Assembly: GCF_001613085.1 (NCBI RefSeq)
Contig: NZ_BDBR01000018.1
Coordinates: forward strand, 1-64,000
Reading direction: 5' to 3'
DNA length: 64,000 nucleotides
Source: Nocardia salmonicida NBRC 13393
GTDB taxonomy: Bacteria; Actinomycetota; Actinomycetes; Mycobacteriales; Mycobacteriaceae
The notes under the pieces were generated by a model. The model was not told where the DNA came from. It did no database searches and was given only the letters and a program-made list of their open reading frames with translations. Position numbers and translations under genes: made by a program. Shown in pieces: positions 32,996-41,944 of this stretch (its first letter is position 1; each line of letters starts with the position of its first letter).

Positions 32996-35836
32996 GTGCA
33001 AGCACCTGGGTCACGGGCGGGGACCAGATTCGGCCCGTACGAGTTGCGGTCGATGCTGGGCAAGGGCGGGATGGGCGAGGTCTACGAGGCCTACGACACC
33101 GGCAAAGATCGAGTGGTCGCTCTGAAGTTGCTGTCGCAGGAGCTCGCGCAGGACCCGGCCTATCAGCTCCGGTTCCGCCGCGAATCCCAAGCCGCGGCCA
33201 AGCTGGCCGAACCGCATGTCATCCCGATCCACGACTGGGGTGTGATCGACGGGGTCCTCTTCATCGACATGCGCTTGGTGCCCGGCAACGACCTGCGGAC
33301 CGTGCTGCGCGGGGGCGGGCCGATGAGCCCGGACCGCGCGGTCGCTGTCGTCGAGCAGATCGCCGCGGCGCTGGACGCCGCCCACGCCGGCGGCCTGGTG
33401 CATCGCGATGTGAAGCCCGCCAACATTCTGGTGACGCCCGCCGATTTCGCCTACCTCGCCGACTTCGGCATCGCGCACACCGAGGGTGACAGCGCGGTGA
33501 CCCAGGCCGGGATGGCGGTCGGCTCCTATATCTACATGGCGCCCGAACGCTTCGACGTCGGCCCGATCTCGCATCGCGCCGACGTGTACTCGCTGGCCTG
33601 CGTGCTGCACGAATGCCTCACCGGCGCTTCGCCTTTCCCCGCCGCGAGCATGAGCGTGCTGGTTCGCGCGCACCTGTCCGAGGCGCCGCCGCGGCCGAGT
33701 GAATTGCTCCACGGGATACCCGTCGCACTCGACGACGTCATCGCGACCGGCATGGCCAAGGACCCGGCCGATCGGTATGCGTCGGCCGGTGAGCTGGCTG
33801 TCGCCGCTCGCCGAGCGCTGGCTTCGGCCGTGCGCGACGGTGGCGCGCCCGCGCCCGCACCGGCGGGTGCTTTCGCGTCGTACGCCGGGGCCCGCCGAGT
33901 CCCCGGTGGGCATGATGTGACTCCGGATTCTGCGCAAGGGCCCACACTCCGTGGGCCCGCTGGTGTTCCGGGCCGAGCACCCGCTGGTTCAGGCTCCGCG
34001 CCCGGGGCCGGACGCGGGTTCGCCGCCGCGGCCGGGTTCGCCGCCGGTGCGGGACGTGGTGCCGCCGGATCGCCGCCCGGTGTCCCTGGCGCCGAGCGTG
34101 GCGTCCCCTCCGCGCCCGGTCCGGCGCGTGCTGTGCCCATCGGTTCTGCGAGTGGCGCCCGCAAAGCAACGCCCGACTCGGACGAGCCGCACAACGTCGA
34201 ACAGGTGCCGACGCCGACGGGGGAGTTCCGGGTGATCGGCGCGGTGACCGCGACCGGTGGCGTGGAGACCTCGCGCAGCCAGTCGGCCGCGACCGGCGCT
34301 CAGCCGACGTTGATCATCCGCCCACCCGCCGAGACACGTCCCGGGGCAAACGACACCACCGGTTTCCGCCGCATTCCCGCCGAGGGCACGGGCGAGATCT
34401 CGATTCCCGCGGTGATCCAGCCGACGGGCCCCGCCGAAATCCGGCCCGCCGACACCCACTTCACCCCCCTCCCGTCGGCCGATGAGCCGGAAGCTCCCGA
34501 GCCGCCCCCGGCCTACACACCCGACCAGGGCCTCCCACGGATGCGCCCGTTCCCGGACGCGCACCTCTACGACGACGCGCAGCCGGGCGAAACGTCGGCA
34601 CCCCTCCTGCAACCACCGCGGCCCACCGGGGCCACCCCCTACCCGGCGCCCACCGGCCCGCACCGCCTCCCGCCTCAGCATGTCGGCCAGGAGCCCCACC
34701 GGGCAGCCCCTACTCAGCGCTACTCCGCCGAACAGCCCCTTCCTGCCGCGTACACCCCGCCGACCGAGCAATACAACGCACCGGCCTCGAACCCCGACCC
34801 CCGGTTCCCCGCCCCGGCGCCGTTCGGGCCGCCGACCGAGCAATTCACCGCCCCCGCGTCGAATCCGCCGGCGGGCTTCGCGCCGCCGACGCAGAAATTC
34901 GGTGCCGACCTCGACGATCCACACGACCGATTCGGCGGTCCCGCCGAGCATTTCGACGATTACTCCGAGGACCGGTTCGGCGGCCCGCCCGGGCAGTTCA
35001 GTCCGCCGACCGAACAGTACGACCCCGCCGAGATGCAACGATCGGCGCCGACCCAGCATTACGGCGCCGACGAACCGGATCCGCAGCGCTCGCAGCCGAC
35101 GCACCGATACCGTGGCGGCGCGGCACCTTTCGCCGCGCATCAGGCCCCGCCGGAGTTCGACGATCCGGCGCGCTCGGCCGCGACCCGGCAGTACGTGGGT
35201 CAGGAGAACGCGTACTCCAACTACGACGAACCGCCCAGCGCCTACGGTGATCATGCCTACCGCGACCAGGCCTATGATCCCGGATACGGTCCCGATCCCG
35301 CCTATGGCCCCGACCCGGCGTATGGTCCCGATCCGGCCTGGGCGCACGAGGATTCGGGTCGCCGACGATCGGTCCTGCTGCCGGTACTGGTCGGCGTCCT
35401 CGGCGTGGTGGTACTGGCGGTCGCCGGTGCGATCGGCTGGCGCATGATGTCGGCCGTCGAACCCGACCAGACCTCTACCGCGGCAGCGACTTCGCAGGCG
35501 CCGGGTGGTTCCGGCCAACCCGCGGGCACCACCCCCCGCGCGACCACCGCCGCTCCCACCACCTCGGCGGGACCGGTCACCCTGCCGGCGGGCGCGCAGC
35601 TCTGTGAATCAGGTTCCGGCACCGGCTCTTACAGCAAGGTCGCGGTCGGCAGCGGGGTCACCAGTTGCGGTTTCGCCGAGGCGGTCCGGGAGGCCTACGC
35701 CGGTGGCGGCTCGGGAGCGCGGTCGGTGGTGGCGACGAGCCCGGTGACCGGACGCACCTACACGATGACGTGCGCCCCGGAGGGCAAGCTCGTCACCTGC
35801 ACCGGTGGCGAGAACGCCGTGGTCTACGTCTACTGA
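32996..35836 (+). CDS. Membrane Ser/Thr protein kinase with long Pro-rich linker
   Basis: A 946-residue kinase starting at GTG 32996 behind GGGAGG. The kinase domain is about 12-275: GKGGMGEVYEAYD, Lys44, HRDVKPANIL with Asp138, DFG at 156-158 and YMAPERF. The linker from about 285 to 785 is disordered, Pro/Gly/Ala-rich, with recurring PPTEQY/F-type units and a GYGPDPAYGPDPAYGPDPA tandem repeat near its end. One transmembrane helix follows (VLLPVLVGVLGVVVLAVAGA, about 793-815), then a Thr/Pro stalk and a small outer domain with four cysteines (LCESG, SCGFA, TCAPE, TCTGG). The linker Thr residues are plausible phosphosites. Confidence 0.92.
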   Translation: MQAPGSRAGTRFGPYELRSMLGKGGMGEVYEAYDTGKDRVVALKLLSQELAQDPAYQLRFRRESQAAAKLAEPHVIPIHDWGVIDGVLFIDMRLVPGNDLRTVLRGGGPMSPDRAVAVVEQIAAALDAAHAGGLVHRDVKPANILVTPADFAYLADFGIAHTEGDSAVTQAGMAVGSYIYMAPERFDVGPISHRADVYSLACVLHECLTGASPFPAASMSVLVRAHLSEAPPRPSELLHGIPVALDDVIATGMAKDPADRYASAGELAVAARRALASAVRDGGAPAPAPAGAFASYAGARRVPGGHDVTPDSAQGPTLRGPAGVPGRAPAGSGSAPGAGRGFAAAAGFAAGAGRGAAGSPPGVPGAERGVPSAPGPARAVPIGSASGARKATPDSDEPHNVEQVPTPTGEFRVIGAVTATGGVETSRSQSAATGAQPTLIIRPPAETRPGANDTTGFRRIPAEGTGEISIPAVIQPTGPAEIRPADTHFTPLPSADEPEAPEPPPAYTPDQGLPRMRPFPDAHLYDDAQPGETSAPLLQPPRPTGATPYPAPTGPHRLPPQHVGQEPHRAAPTQRYSAEQPLPAAYTPPTEQYNAPASNPDPRFPAPAPFGPPTEQFTAPASNPPAGFAPPTQKFGADLDDPHDRFGGPAEHFDDYSEDRFGGPPGQFSPPTEQYDPAEMQRSAPTQHYGADEPDPQRSQPTHRYRGGAAPFAAHQAPPEFDDPARSAATRQYVGQENAYSNYDEPPSAYGDHAYRDQAYDPGYGPDPAYGPDPAYGPDPAWAHEDSGRRRSVLLPVLVGVLGVVVLAVAGAIGWRMMSAVEPDQTSTAAATSQAPGGSGQPAGTTPRATTAAPTTSAGPVTLPAGAQLCESGSGTGSYSKVAVGSGVTSCGFAEAVREAYAGGGSGARSVVATSPVTGRTYTMTCAPEGKLVTCTGGENAVVYVY

Positions 35837-35844
35837 CGTCCAAC

Positions 35845-35873
35845 GGCCGCGGCTCCGACTTCGGGCCGCGGCC
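35845..35873. terminator. Hairpin between convergent genes, probable bidirectional terminator
   Basis: GGCCGCGGC (35845-35853) pairs perfectly with GCCGCGGCC (35865-35873) across an 11-base loop. It sits between the kinase stop and the end of the convergent reductase-like gene. No T-run follows, as is common in GC-rich actinobacteria. Confidence 0.6.
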
Positions 35874-35883
35874 GACAACGATC

Positions 35884-36384
35884 TCAGCTCGCCGAAGCGA
35901 CCGCGACCACCGTGTCCCCGAGCAGACTCACCGTGTCCGGATCACTCCACGACCCGGTGATCGACACACCGTCGGCCACCACCTCGGCGCCTGCCTCACG
36001 TAGCTCGTCGGCCAGGTCCTGATTGACCGCCTCGCCGGGTCCCACCGTGATCACCGCGACCGGTTTGCCCGCGACAGTCGGCGCCGACTGAGGATTGGCC
36101 AGCCAGGCGATCACATTCGCCGCCAGCGGCGGCACGCTCGCCGCCTCGGCCGCGAACAGCAGCACACCGTCGGCTTCCAGGGCGGAGTGGCGCAGCTGGT
36201 TCGCGATCAGCGGTCGCTCGTCCTCGGTATCGATCGCGGGACGGTAGGTCGGCAGGGTGTCGAGCTCGGCCAGGCTCACCACGTCGACGTTGTTGCGGAT
36301 CGCGACCCGCTGGGTCTCGCTCGCCAACTGTTGCACGGTGGAGTTCTCGCCGGGTTCGGCGACGAGTGCGAGCAGATATGCCAT
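35884..36384 (-). CDS. NADPH-dependent FMN reductase-like (flavodoxin-fold) protein
   Basis: A 166-residue protein with the flavodoxin-like layout of the FMN_red family: an opening strand LLALVAEPGENSTVQQLASE, a middle LAELDTLPTYRPAIDTEDER, then ADGVLLFAAEAASVPPLAAN where typical members have the PEYN flavin loop. That loop is not conserved, so flavin binding is uncertain. The ATG at 36384 shares its A with the stop of the FdhF-like gene (TGATG), indicating translational coupling and a functional link to the molybdoenzyme. Confidence 0.6.
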   Translation of the reverse strand: MAYLLALVAEPGENSTVQQLASETQRVAIRNNVDVVSLAELDTLPTYRPAIDTEDERPLIANQLRHSALEADGVLLFAAEAASVPPLAANVIAWLANPQSAPTVAGKPVAVITVGPGEAVNQDLADELREAGAEVVADGVSITGSWSDPDTVSLLGDTVVAVASAS

Positions 36385-38711
36385 CAGTTGTCCTTCGACG
36401 GTGTGACAGTCACTTTCACGCTTTTCATCATCGGCTGATCGCTCTCGGTGCTGTAATCGCCGATCGCACACAGCACGTTCATCTCCGGCATGTACCCGGC
36501 GGCGCATCCCGGCGGAATGTCGTAGGTGACGACCTTGTACTTGTAGAGCGACCGCGTCGACCCGTCACGGGCGGTGCTGGTGATGTCGACCTCGTCGAAC
36601 TCTGTCAAGCCGCGGTCGTGCATGTCGCGAGAGTTCATGAAGACCAGCGTGCGCAGGTTCTTCACTCCGCGATAGCGATCGTTGTCGGAGTAGATGGTGG
36701 TGTTCCACTGGTCGTGCGAACGCTGTGTCGCCAGGGTGAGCACCCCGGCCGGGTTGGTCGTATCGGGCAGTGTCGCCGCGGAGAACTCCGCCTTGCTCGA
36801 CGGGGTGAGGAAGATCAGCTCACGCGCGGGCTGGCGGATCCGGAATCCGAGCCCGAGCCGCACCCGCCGGTTGTAGTCCTCGAAACCGTCGAGGACCTTC
36901 GACATGGTGTCGCGGATGCGGTCGTAGTCCTCGACGTAGTACTCCCACGGCGTCTTCGTCCGCGGCAGTGCGGCTTTGGCGATACCGGCCAGAATCGCGG
37001 GCTCCGACAACAGATGCGGCGACGCGGGCTTCTTCATGCCCTTGGACAGGTGCACCACGGCCATGCCGTTCTCCATCGAGACCACCTGCGGGCCACTGCG
37101 TTGCTCGTCGTATTCGGTGCGCGCGAGGCAGGGCAGAATCAGCGCCCGCTTGCCGTGCACGACGTGGCTGCGGTTGAGCTTGGTGGAGACCATGACGGTG
37201 AAGTCGGCCTTCTGGAACGCCTCGAAGGTGTAGGCGCTGTCGGGTGCGGCCTGGACGAGGTTGCCGCCCATGCTCATGAAGAACTTCAGCGTGCCCTTGT
37301 GCATCGCCTCGATGGCGCCGACCACGTCGTAGCCGTTGGCGCGTGGCACGTCGATCCCGCACACCGCGGCCAGCCGGTCGAGGAATGCGGCGGGCGGATT
37401 GTTGTCGATGCCGCAGGTGCGGTTGCCCTGCACATTGCTGTGTCCGCGCACCGGCGACGGGCCCGCGCCCTCGCGACCGAGGTTGCCGCGCAGGAGAAGC
37501 AGATTGACGATCTCGCGGATCGTCTCCACGCCGTGCTCGTGCTGGGTGACGCCGAGACACCAGCTGATGATGCTGCGGTCGGAGTCGCAGTAGATGCGGG
37601 CGGCCTTGCGGACCTCGGCTTCACCGAGTCCCGACTCGGTCTGGATATCGGCCCAGGTGGTCGCCTCCACCTCGCGCACGTACTCCTCGAAGCCCACGGT
37701 GTAGCGCTCGATGAACTCGTGATCGAGGGCCTTGCGGTCGGTCGCGGACTCCTCGAGGACGGCCTTGGCCATGCCGCGGATCAGCGCGAAGTCGCCGCCG
37801 ATGCGCACCTGCAGGTTGAGCGTGCCGGTCTTGGTGGGGTGGAAGGTGGCCATCGCGAGGAAGTCGTGCGGGATGATCGTGTTGCGCGAGCCCGCTTCGA
37901 TCAGCGGATTGACGTGCACCACCTGGGCGCCGCGCTGATAGGCCTCGGCGAGCGAGGTCAGCATGCGTGGCGCGTTCGAGGCGACGTTGAGGCCCATGAC
38001 GAACAGGGCGTCGGCCTTGGCCCAGTCCTCGAGGTCGCAGGTGCCCTTGCCCGTGCCGAGCGAGGCCTGTAGCGCGCGGCCACTGGCTTCGTGGCACATG
38101 TTGGAACAGTCGGGCAGATTGTTGGTGCCGTACTCGCGCACCAACAACTGGTAGAGGAAGGTGGCCTCGTTCGCGAGTCGGCCGGAGGTGTAGAACGCGG
38201 CCTCGTTCGGGTCCGCGAGCTCGCGGAGCGCCTTGCCCGTCATCTCGAACGCGTCGGCCCAGCTGATCGGCACATAGTGGTCGGTCTCGGGGTCGTAGAC
38301 CATCGGCTCGGTGAGCCTGCCCTGGTCTTCGAGATCGAAGGAACTCCAGGTGGCCAGCTCGGTCACGGTGTGCTGGGCGAAGAATTCGGGGGAGCAGCGC
38401 TTGTGCGTCATCTCCCAGGTGACGTGCTTGATGCCGTTCTCGCACACATCGAGGACCAGGCCGTCGGTCGCGTCGGGCCACGCGCAGCCGGGGCAGTCGA
38501 AGCCGCGCTCCTGATGGTTCATCTTCAGGATGGCCTTGGTGCCGATGAACGGCTCGTGCTCCTTGCCGACCATGAATTTCCCGACCGCGATCGCCGCGCC
38601 CCAGCCCGCGGCGGGGTGACGGTAGGGCTTGGCTTTCGGCACGGCCGCCCGGTCGGCTTCTCCGCTCGGACCTCGATCAGGATCCCAGGTGGTGTACGGA
38701 CCGTCAGCCAT
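36384..38711 (-). CDS. FdhF/YdeP-family molybdopterin oxidoreductase
   Basis: A 775-residue protein of the formate-dehydrogenase-like molybdopterin family. The N-terminus has FDCPGCAWPDATDGLVLD, the YdeP motif, instead of the usual four-Cys [4Fe-4S] pattern. The probable Mo ligand is Cys in SNMCHEASGRAL, at the place of selenocysteine in FdhF. Further cofactor-binding segments include ALFVMGLNVASNAPRM and GHSNVQGNRTCG. The ATG 38711 is preceded by GGGAAG. The reaction is unknown; formate oxidation is unproved for this branch. fdhD lies divergently next to it, and the order resembles M. tuberculosis Rv2899c-Rv2900c. Confidence 0.9.
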   Translation of the reverse strand: MADGPYTTWDPDRGPSGEADRAAVPKAKPYRHPAAGWGAAIAVGKFMVGKEHEPFIGTKAILKMNHQERGFDCPGCAWPDATDGLVLDVCENGIKHVTWEMTHKRCSPEFFAQHTVTELATWSSFDLEDQGRLTEPMVYDPETDHYVPISWADAFEMTGKALRELADPNEAAFYTSGRLANEATFLYQLLVREYGTNNLPDCSNMCHEASGRALQASLGTGKGTCDLEDWAKADALFVMGLNVASNAPRMLTSLAEAYQRGAQVVHVNPLIEAGSRNTIIPHDFLAMATFHPTKTGTLNLQVRIGGDFALIRGMAKAVLEESATDRKALDHEFIERYTVGFEEYVREVEATTWADIQTESGLGEAEVRKAARIYCDSDRSIISWCLGVTQHEHGVETIREIVNLLLLRGNLGREGAGPSPVRGHSNVQGNRTCGIDNNPPAAFLDRLAAVCGIDVPRANGYDVVGAIEAMHKGTLKFFMSMGGNLVQAAPDSAYTFEAFQKADFTVMVSTKLNRSHVVHGKRALILPCLARTEYDEQRSGPQVVSMENGMAVVHLSKGMKKPASPHLLSEPAILAGIAKAALPRTKTPWEYYVEDYDRIRDTMSKVLDGFEDYNRRVRLGLGFRIRQPARELIFLTPSSKAEFSAATLPDTTNPAGVLTLATQRSHDQWNTTIYSDNDRYRGVKNLRTLVFMNSRDMHDRGLTEFDEVDITSTARDGSTRSLYKYKVVTYDIPPGCAAGYMPEMNVLCAIGDYSTESDQPMMKSVKVTVTPSKDN

Positions 38712-38844
38712 GACAAATCTTCCCTTCGCGTGCATGCGGGTCGAGAAAGATGAGCTCTGTCCAGTGCCTCGCTTGGATTCTCTACCGCCGAGATCACGGA
38801 AGGGATTCGAGACGCTGGTATGCGAAACGTTGCATACTGTCGGC

Positions 38845-39015
38845 ATGGCTGACGACAACGAGTGGTACTACTGCCTCAAGCACCACAAGGCCGAACAGGG
38901 CAAGGCCTGCTGGTACGGCGACCGCATGGGCCCCTACCCGGACCAGGCCACCGCGGAGAAGGCGCTCGAGATCGCGAAGGCGCGCAACAAAGCGGCCGAC
39001 GACCAGGACGACTGA
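38845..39015 (+). CDS. Conserved small protein between fdhF-like gene and fdhD
   Basis: A 56-residue acidic-tailed protein. EWYYCLKHHKAEQGKACWYG carries two cysteines and two histidines that could hold a metal, then MGPYPDQATAEKALEIAKAR resembles half of a SPOR-like repeat. I recall similar small proteins in other actinobacteria but know no function. The ATG at 38845 is the first Met of this coding stretch. It lies 25 bp upstream of fdhD on the same strand. Confidence 0.72.
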   Translation: MADDNEWYYCLKHHKAEQGKACWYGDRMGPYPDQATAEKALEIAKARNKAADDQDD

Positions 39016-39040
39016 CCCACACAGTGAGCAGAGTCATGGG

Positions 39041-39850
39041 ATGAGCAGAGTCACCGCACGGCGCAAGACGACCCGCCTTTCCCCGGCCGGGCGGATCGAG
39101 CGACCCGACACGCTCGCCGTCGAGGAACCACTCGAAATCCGGGTCGACGGGCGATCGCTCACCGTCACGATGCGCACCCCCGGCAACGACATCGACCTCG
39201 TCCACGGCTTCCTGTTCGGTGAGGACATCATCGGTTCGGCCGACGACATCGTCACCGCCCGTTACTGCGCGGGTACCGACAGCGAAGGCCGCAACACCTA
39301 CAACGTCCTCGACCTGCGCCTCCGTAACCCGGTGCCGATCCACCCGCGCAAATTCCTCACCACCGGCGCGTGCGGGCTCTGTGGCAAGAGCGCCCTGGAC
39401 GAAGTGCGCACCCACAGCCGCTTCCCGATCCCGCACGAGTCCGTGTCGATCGGCACCGGCACCCTCGGCGAGCTGCCGAAACACCTGCGCGCCGGGCAGA
39501 AGTTGTTCGACGCCACCGGTGGACTGCACGCGGCGGGTCTGTTCACCGCCGACGGCACTCTGCTCGCCCTGCGCGAGGACATCGGCAGACATAACGCCGT
39601 CGACAAGGTGATCGGCTGGGCGGTGCGCGAGAACCGCGTGCCCGCGCACGATCTGGTGCTGGTCGTGAGCAGTCGGGCGTCGTTCGAACTGGCGCAGAAG
39701 GCGGTGATGGCCGGGATCCCGATCCTGGCCGCGGTGTCGGCGCCCAGCTCGCTCGCCGTCGACCTGGCAGCCGAGTCCGACCTCACACTGGTCGGCTTCC
39801 TTCGCGGCGAAACGATGAATATCTATACGGGCGAACACCGTCTGACCTGA
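39041..39850 (+). CDS. fdhD: Formate dehydrogenase accessory sulfurtransferase FdhD
   Basis: A 269-residue protein that passes sulfur from a cysteine desulfurase to the molybdenum cofactor before insertion into the FdhF-type enzyme. Catalytic cysteines are in TTGACGLCGKSALDEV (C-x-x-C). The conserved block LREDIGRHNAVDKVIGWAV and SSRASFELAQKAVMAGIPIL are FdhD hallmarks. The ATG at 39041 gives the usual length. It faces away from the fdhF-like gene across the small gene; the pairing supports the molybdoenzyme call. Confidence 0.95.
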   Translation: MSRVTARRKTTRLSPAGRIERPDTLAVEEPLEIRVDGRSLTVTMRTPGNDIDLVHGFLFGEDIIGSADDIVTARYCAGTDSEGRNTYNVLDLRLRNPVPIHPRKFLTTGACGLCGKSALDEVRTHSRFPIPHESVSIGTGTLGELPKHLRAGQKLFDATGGLHAAGLFTADGTLLALREDIGRHNAVDKVIGWAVRENRVPAHDLVLVVSSRASFELAQKAVMAGIPILAAVSAPSSLAVDLAAESDLTLVGFLRGETMNIYTGEHRLT

Positions 39851-39958
39851 GGCTCGGTGCTCGAAGTGGGCGATCGGCATATGTCGCAGTACGGTAACGG
39901 TACGGGTCGCCAGCACCGAACGCCCCGGGGGAGTTTACAAAAGAAGATGCTTCAGATA

Positions 39959-40843
39959 ATGAACAATGAACGACGCCACCGCGTCCGGGTGGCGCTGTCC
40001 GCGTTGCTGGGCGCGGTCGCGCTCGTTACCGCGGGTTGCGGTAGTGAGCCGAAAGCCGCTCGACCGAGCGTGACGACGACTGTCGCCGTCGCCGATCCCG
40101 GCGTCGACAGCGGAGCTATTTCCGTCGCGGTGCCGGGCAGCCTGGCCGCCGATTTCACCGAACTCCAGCAAGGATTCCGCGGTAGCGCGGGGTTGGCGAT
40201 CATGCCGGTGGGCGGCAAGAAAATGGTGACCTTCGGCAACTGGTCCTCCGGTCCGGCCTGGTCGACGATCAAGGTGCCGCTCGCCATCGCGGCCCTGCGC
40301 AACAGCGCCTCCTACGCCACCTATGCCTCCGCTGCCATCACCGCGTCGGACAACGGCGCCGCCGACACCCTCTGGGACTCACTCGGCGGCGGTGGCGCCG
40401 CGGCCCAAGCGGTGCAGAATGTGTTGCGCGAAGGCGGCGACGTCCGTACCACCGTGCCGCCGACCCGCACCCGTGCCGACGCGTCGATCTACGGCCAGGC
40501 CGAATGGACCCTGGCCGATCAGGTGCGCTTCGCCTCGCAACTGCCGTGCATACCGCAGAGCGAGCGCGTGGTCGGGCTGATGCAGCAGATCATCGCGAGC
40601 CACCACTGGGGTCTCGGCGCGTTCGGCAGCGCCGAGTTCAAAGGCGGGTGGGGTCCCGACCCGGCGGGCAAGTACCTGGTCCGACAGTTCGGCCTGATCG
40701 ATTCGCCCACCGGCCGGATCGCGATCGCCTTCGCCGCGCAACCGGATTCGGGTGGTTTCAGCGACGGAACGGCCATGCTCGACAAGATGGCGACGCTCAT
40801 CTCGGGGCACCTGAGCGAGCTCGCCGGAGGTCACTGCTCCTGA
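39959..40843 (+). CDS. Exported serine hydrolase, class-A beta-lactamase-like (paralog)
   Basis: A 294-residue probable lipoprotein: signal VALSALLGAVALVTAGCGSE with the lipid-bearing candidate Cys27. SxxK is Ser102 and Lys105 in AWSTIKVPLAIAALR, and SDN is at 130-132 (TASDNGAA). Long stretches match the protein at 23756-24655, for instance ADQVRFASQLPC against ANQVRFASRLPC and TEFKGGWGPD against AEFKGGWGPD. The two are paralogs within 16 kb. An ATG at 39947 is an alternative start; neither has a good ribosome-binding site. Confidence 0.78.
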   Translation: MNNERRHRVRVALSALLGAVALVTAGCGSEPKAARPSVTTTVAVADPGVDSGAISVAVPGSLAADFTELQQGFRGSAGLAIMPVGGKKMVTFGNWSSGPAWSTIKVPLAIAALRNSASYATYASAAITASDNGAADTLWDSLGGGGAAAQAVQNVLREGGDVRTTVPPTRTRADASIYGQAEWTLADQVRFASQLPCIPQSERVVGLMQQIIASHHWGLGAFGSAEFKGGWGPDPAGKYLVRQFGLIDSPTGRIAIAFAAQPDSGGFSDGTAMLDKMATLISGHLSELAGGHCS

Positions 40844-40871
40844 TCGGCGCCGGTGCGGCAAGATGAACAGC

Positions 40872-41906
40872 ATGCGCATCGGAGTCTTGACCGGAGGCGG
40901 GGACTGTCCAGGTCTGAACGCGGTGATCCGGGCTGTGGTCCGCACCGCGAACGGACGCTACGGCGATGCCATCGTCGGTTTCGAGGACGGCTGGCGCGGC
41001 CTACTCGAGGATCGAAAGATCCGCATCCACAACGACGATCGCACCGACCGCCTGCTCACCAAGGGCGGCACCATGCTCGGCACCGCACGGACCAACCCCG
41101 ACGTGCTGCGCGCGGGCCTGCCACGGATCCAGCAGACCCTCGACGACAACGGCATCGAAGCGCTGATCCCCATCGGGGGCGAAGGCACCCTCACCGCCGC
41201 GAGCTGGCTCGCCGACGAGGGCGTGCCGGTGGTCGGCGTACCCAAGACCATCGACAACGACATCGACTGCACCGACGTCACATTCGGCCACGACACCGCG
41301 CTCTCGATCGCCACCGAGGCGATCGACCGCCTGCACACCACCGCCGAATCCCACCAGCGGGTGATGCTGGTCGAGGTGATGGGCCGCCACGCCGGCTGGA
41401 TCGCGCTGAATTCCGGAATCGCCGCCGGCGCCCATCTCACCCTGGTGCCCGAGGAACCGTTCGACGTGTCCCAGGTGTGCGCGATGATCAAGGCCCGCTT
41501 CCAGCGCGGTGACAAGAGCTTCATCTGCGTGGTCGCCGAGGGCGCGCATCCCGCGCCGGATTCCGGATTCGCGTTGCGCGAGGGCGGGATCGACGAGTTC
41601 GGGCACGAGCGGTTCACCGGGGTCGCCCAGCAGCTGGGCTCGGAGATCGAGCGCCGCATCGGCAAGGAGGTCCGCACGACGGTGCTGGGCCACATCCAGC
41701 GCGGCGGCAGCCCGACGCCCTACGACCGGATCCTGGCCACGCGGTTCGGGGTGCATGCGGCCGAGGCGGTGCATGCGGGGCATTTCGGTCAGATGGTGGC
41801 GCTGCACGGCACCAATATCGGGCTGGTTCCCCTGTCGGAGGCGACCAAGCAGCTCAAACGCGTTCCGCCGGAACGGCTCCGTGAGGCGTCGGCCTTCTTC
41901 GGCTGA
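40872..41906 (+). CDS. pfkA: 6-phosphofructokinase (ATP-type, actinobacterial PfkA)
   Basis: A 344-residue glycolytic kinase. The substrate loop is GVLTGGGDCPGLNAVIRAVV. GGEGTLTAA keeps Gly at the position where pyrophosphate-using enzymes have Asp, so ATP is the likely donor. The catalytic motif is PKTIDNDIDCTD, and MGRHAGWIAL and GHIQRGGSPTPYDR complete the family signature. The start is ATG 40872 to match MRIGVLTGGG in mycobacterial PfkA; ATG 40863 is in frame. In M. tuberculosis this gene adjoins gatA. Confidence 0.96.
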   Translation: MRIGVLTGGGDCPGLNAVIRAVVRTANGRYGDAIVGFEDGWRGLLEDRKIRIHNDDRTDRLLTKGGTMLGTARTNPDVLRAGLPRIQQTLDDNGIEALIPIGGEGTLTAASWLADEGVPVVGVPKTIDNDIDCTDVTFGHDTALSIATEAIDRLHTTAESHQRVMLVEVMGRHAGWIALNSGIAAGAHLTLVPEEPFDVSQVCAMIKARFQRGDKSFICVVAEGAHPAPDSGFALREGGIDEFGHERFTGVAQQLGSEIERRIGKEVRTTVLGHIQRGGSPTPYDRILATRFGVHAAEAVHAGHFGQMVALHGTNIGLVPLSEATKQLKRVPPERLREASAFFG

Positions 41907-41944
41907 GCGCGGCTCGGTTCTCGCACAGTCGGTACGGTGGGTTC

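Noticed and set aside
34700..35340. Possible CRISPR or satellite repeats in the kinase linker
   Set aside because: The repeats are degenerate, in frame and encode PTEQY and YGPDPA units; no constant-length spacers.
33989..35518. Antisense open frame of about 500 codons within the Ser/Thr kinase linker
   Set aside because: Low-complexity mirror of the Pro-rich linker; the plus-strand kinase frame has motifs before and after it.
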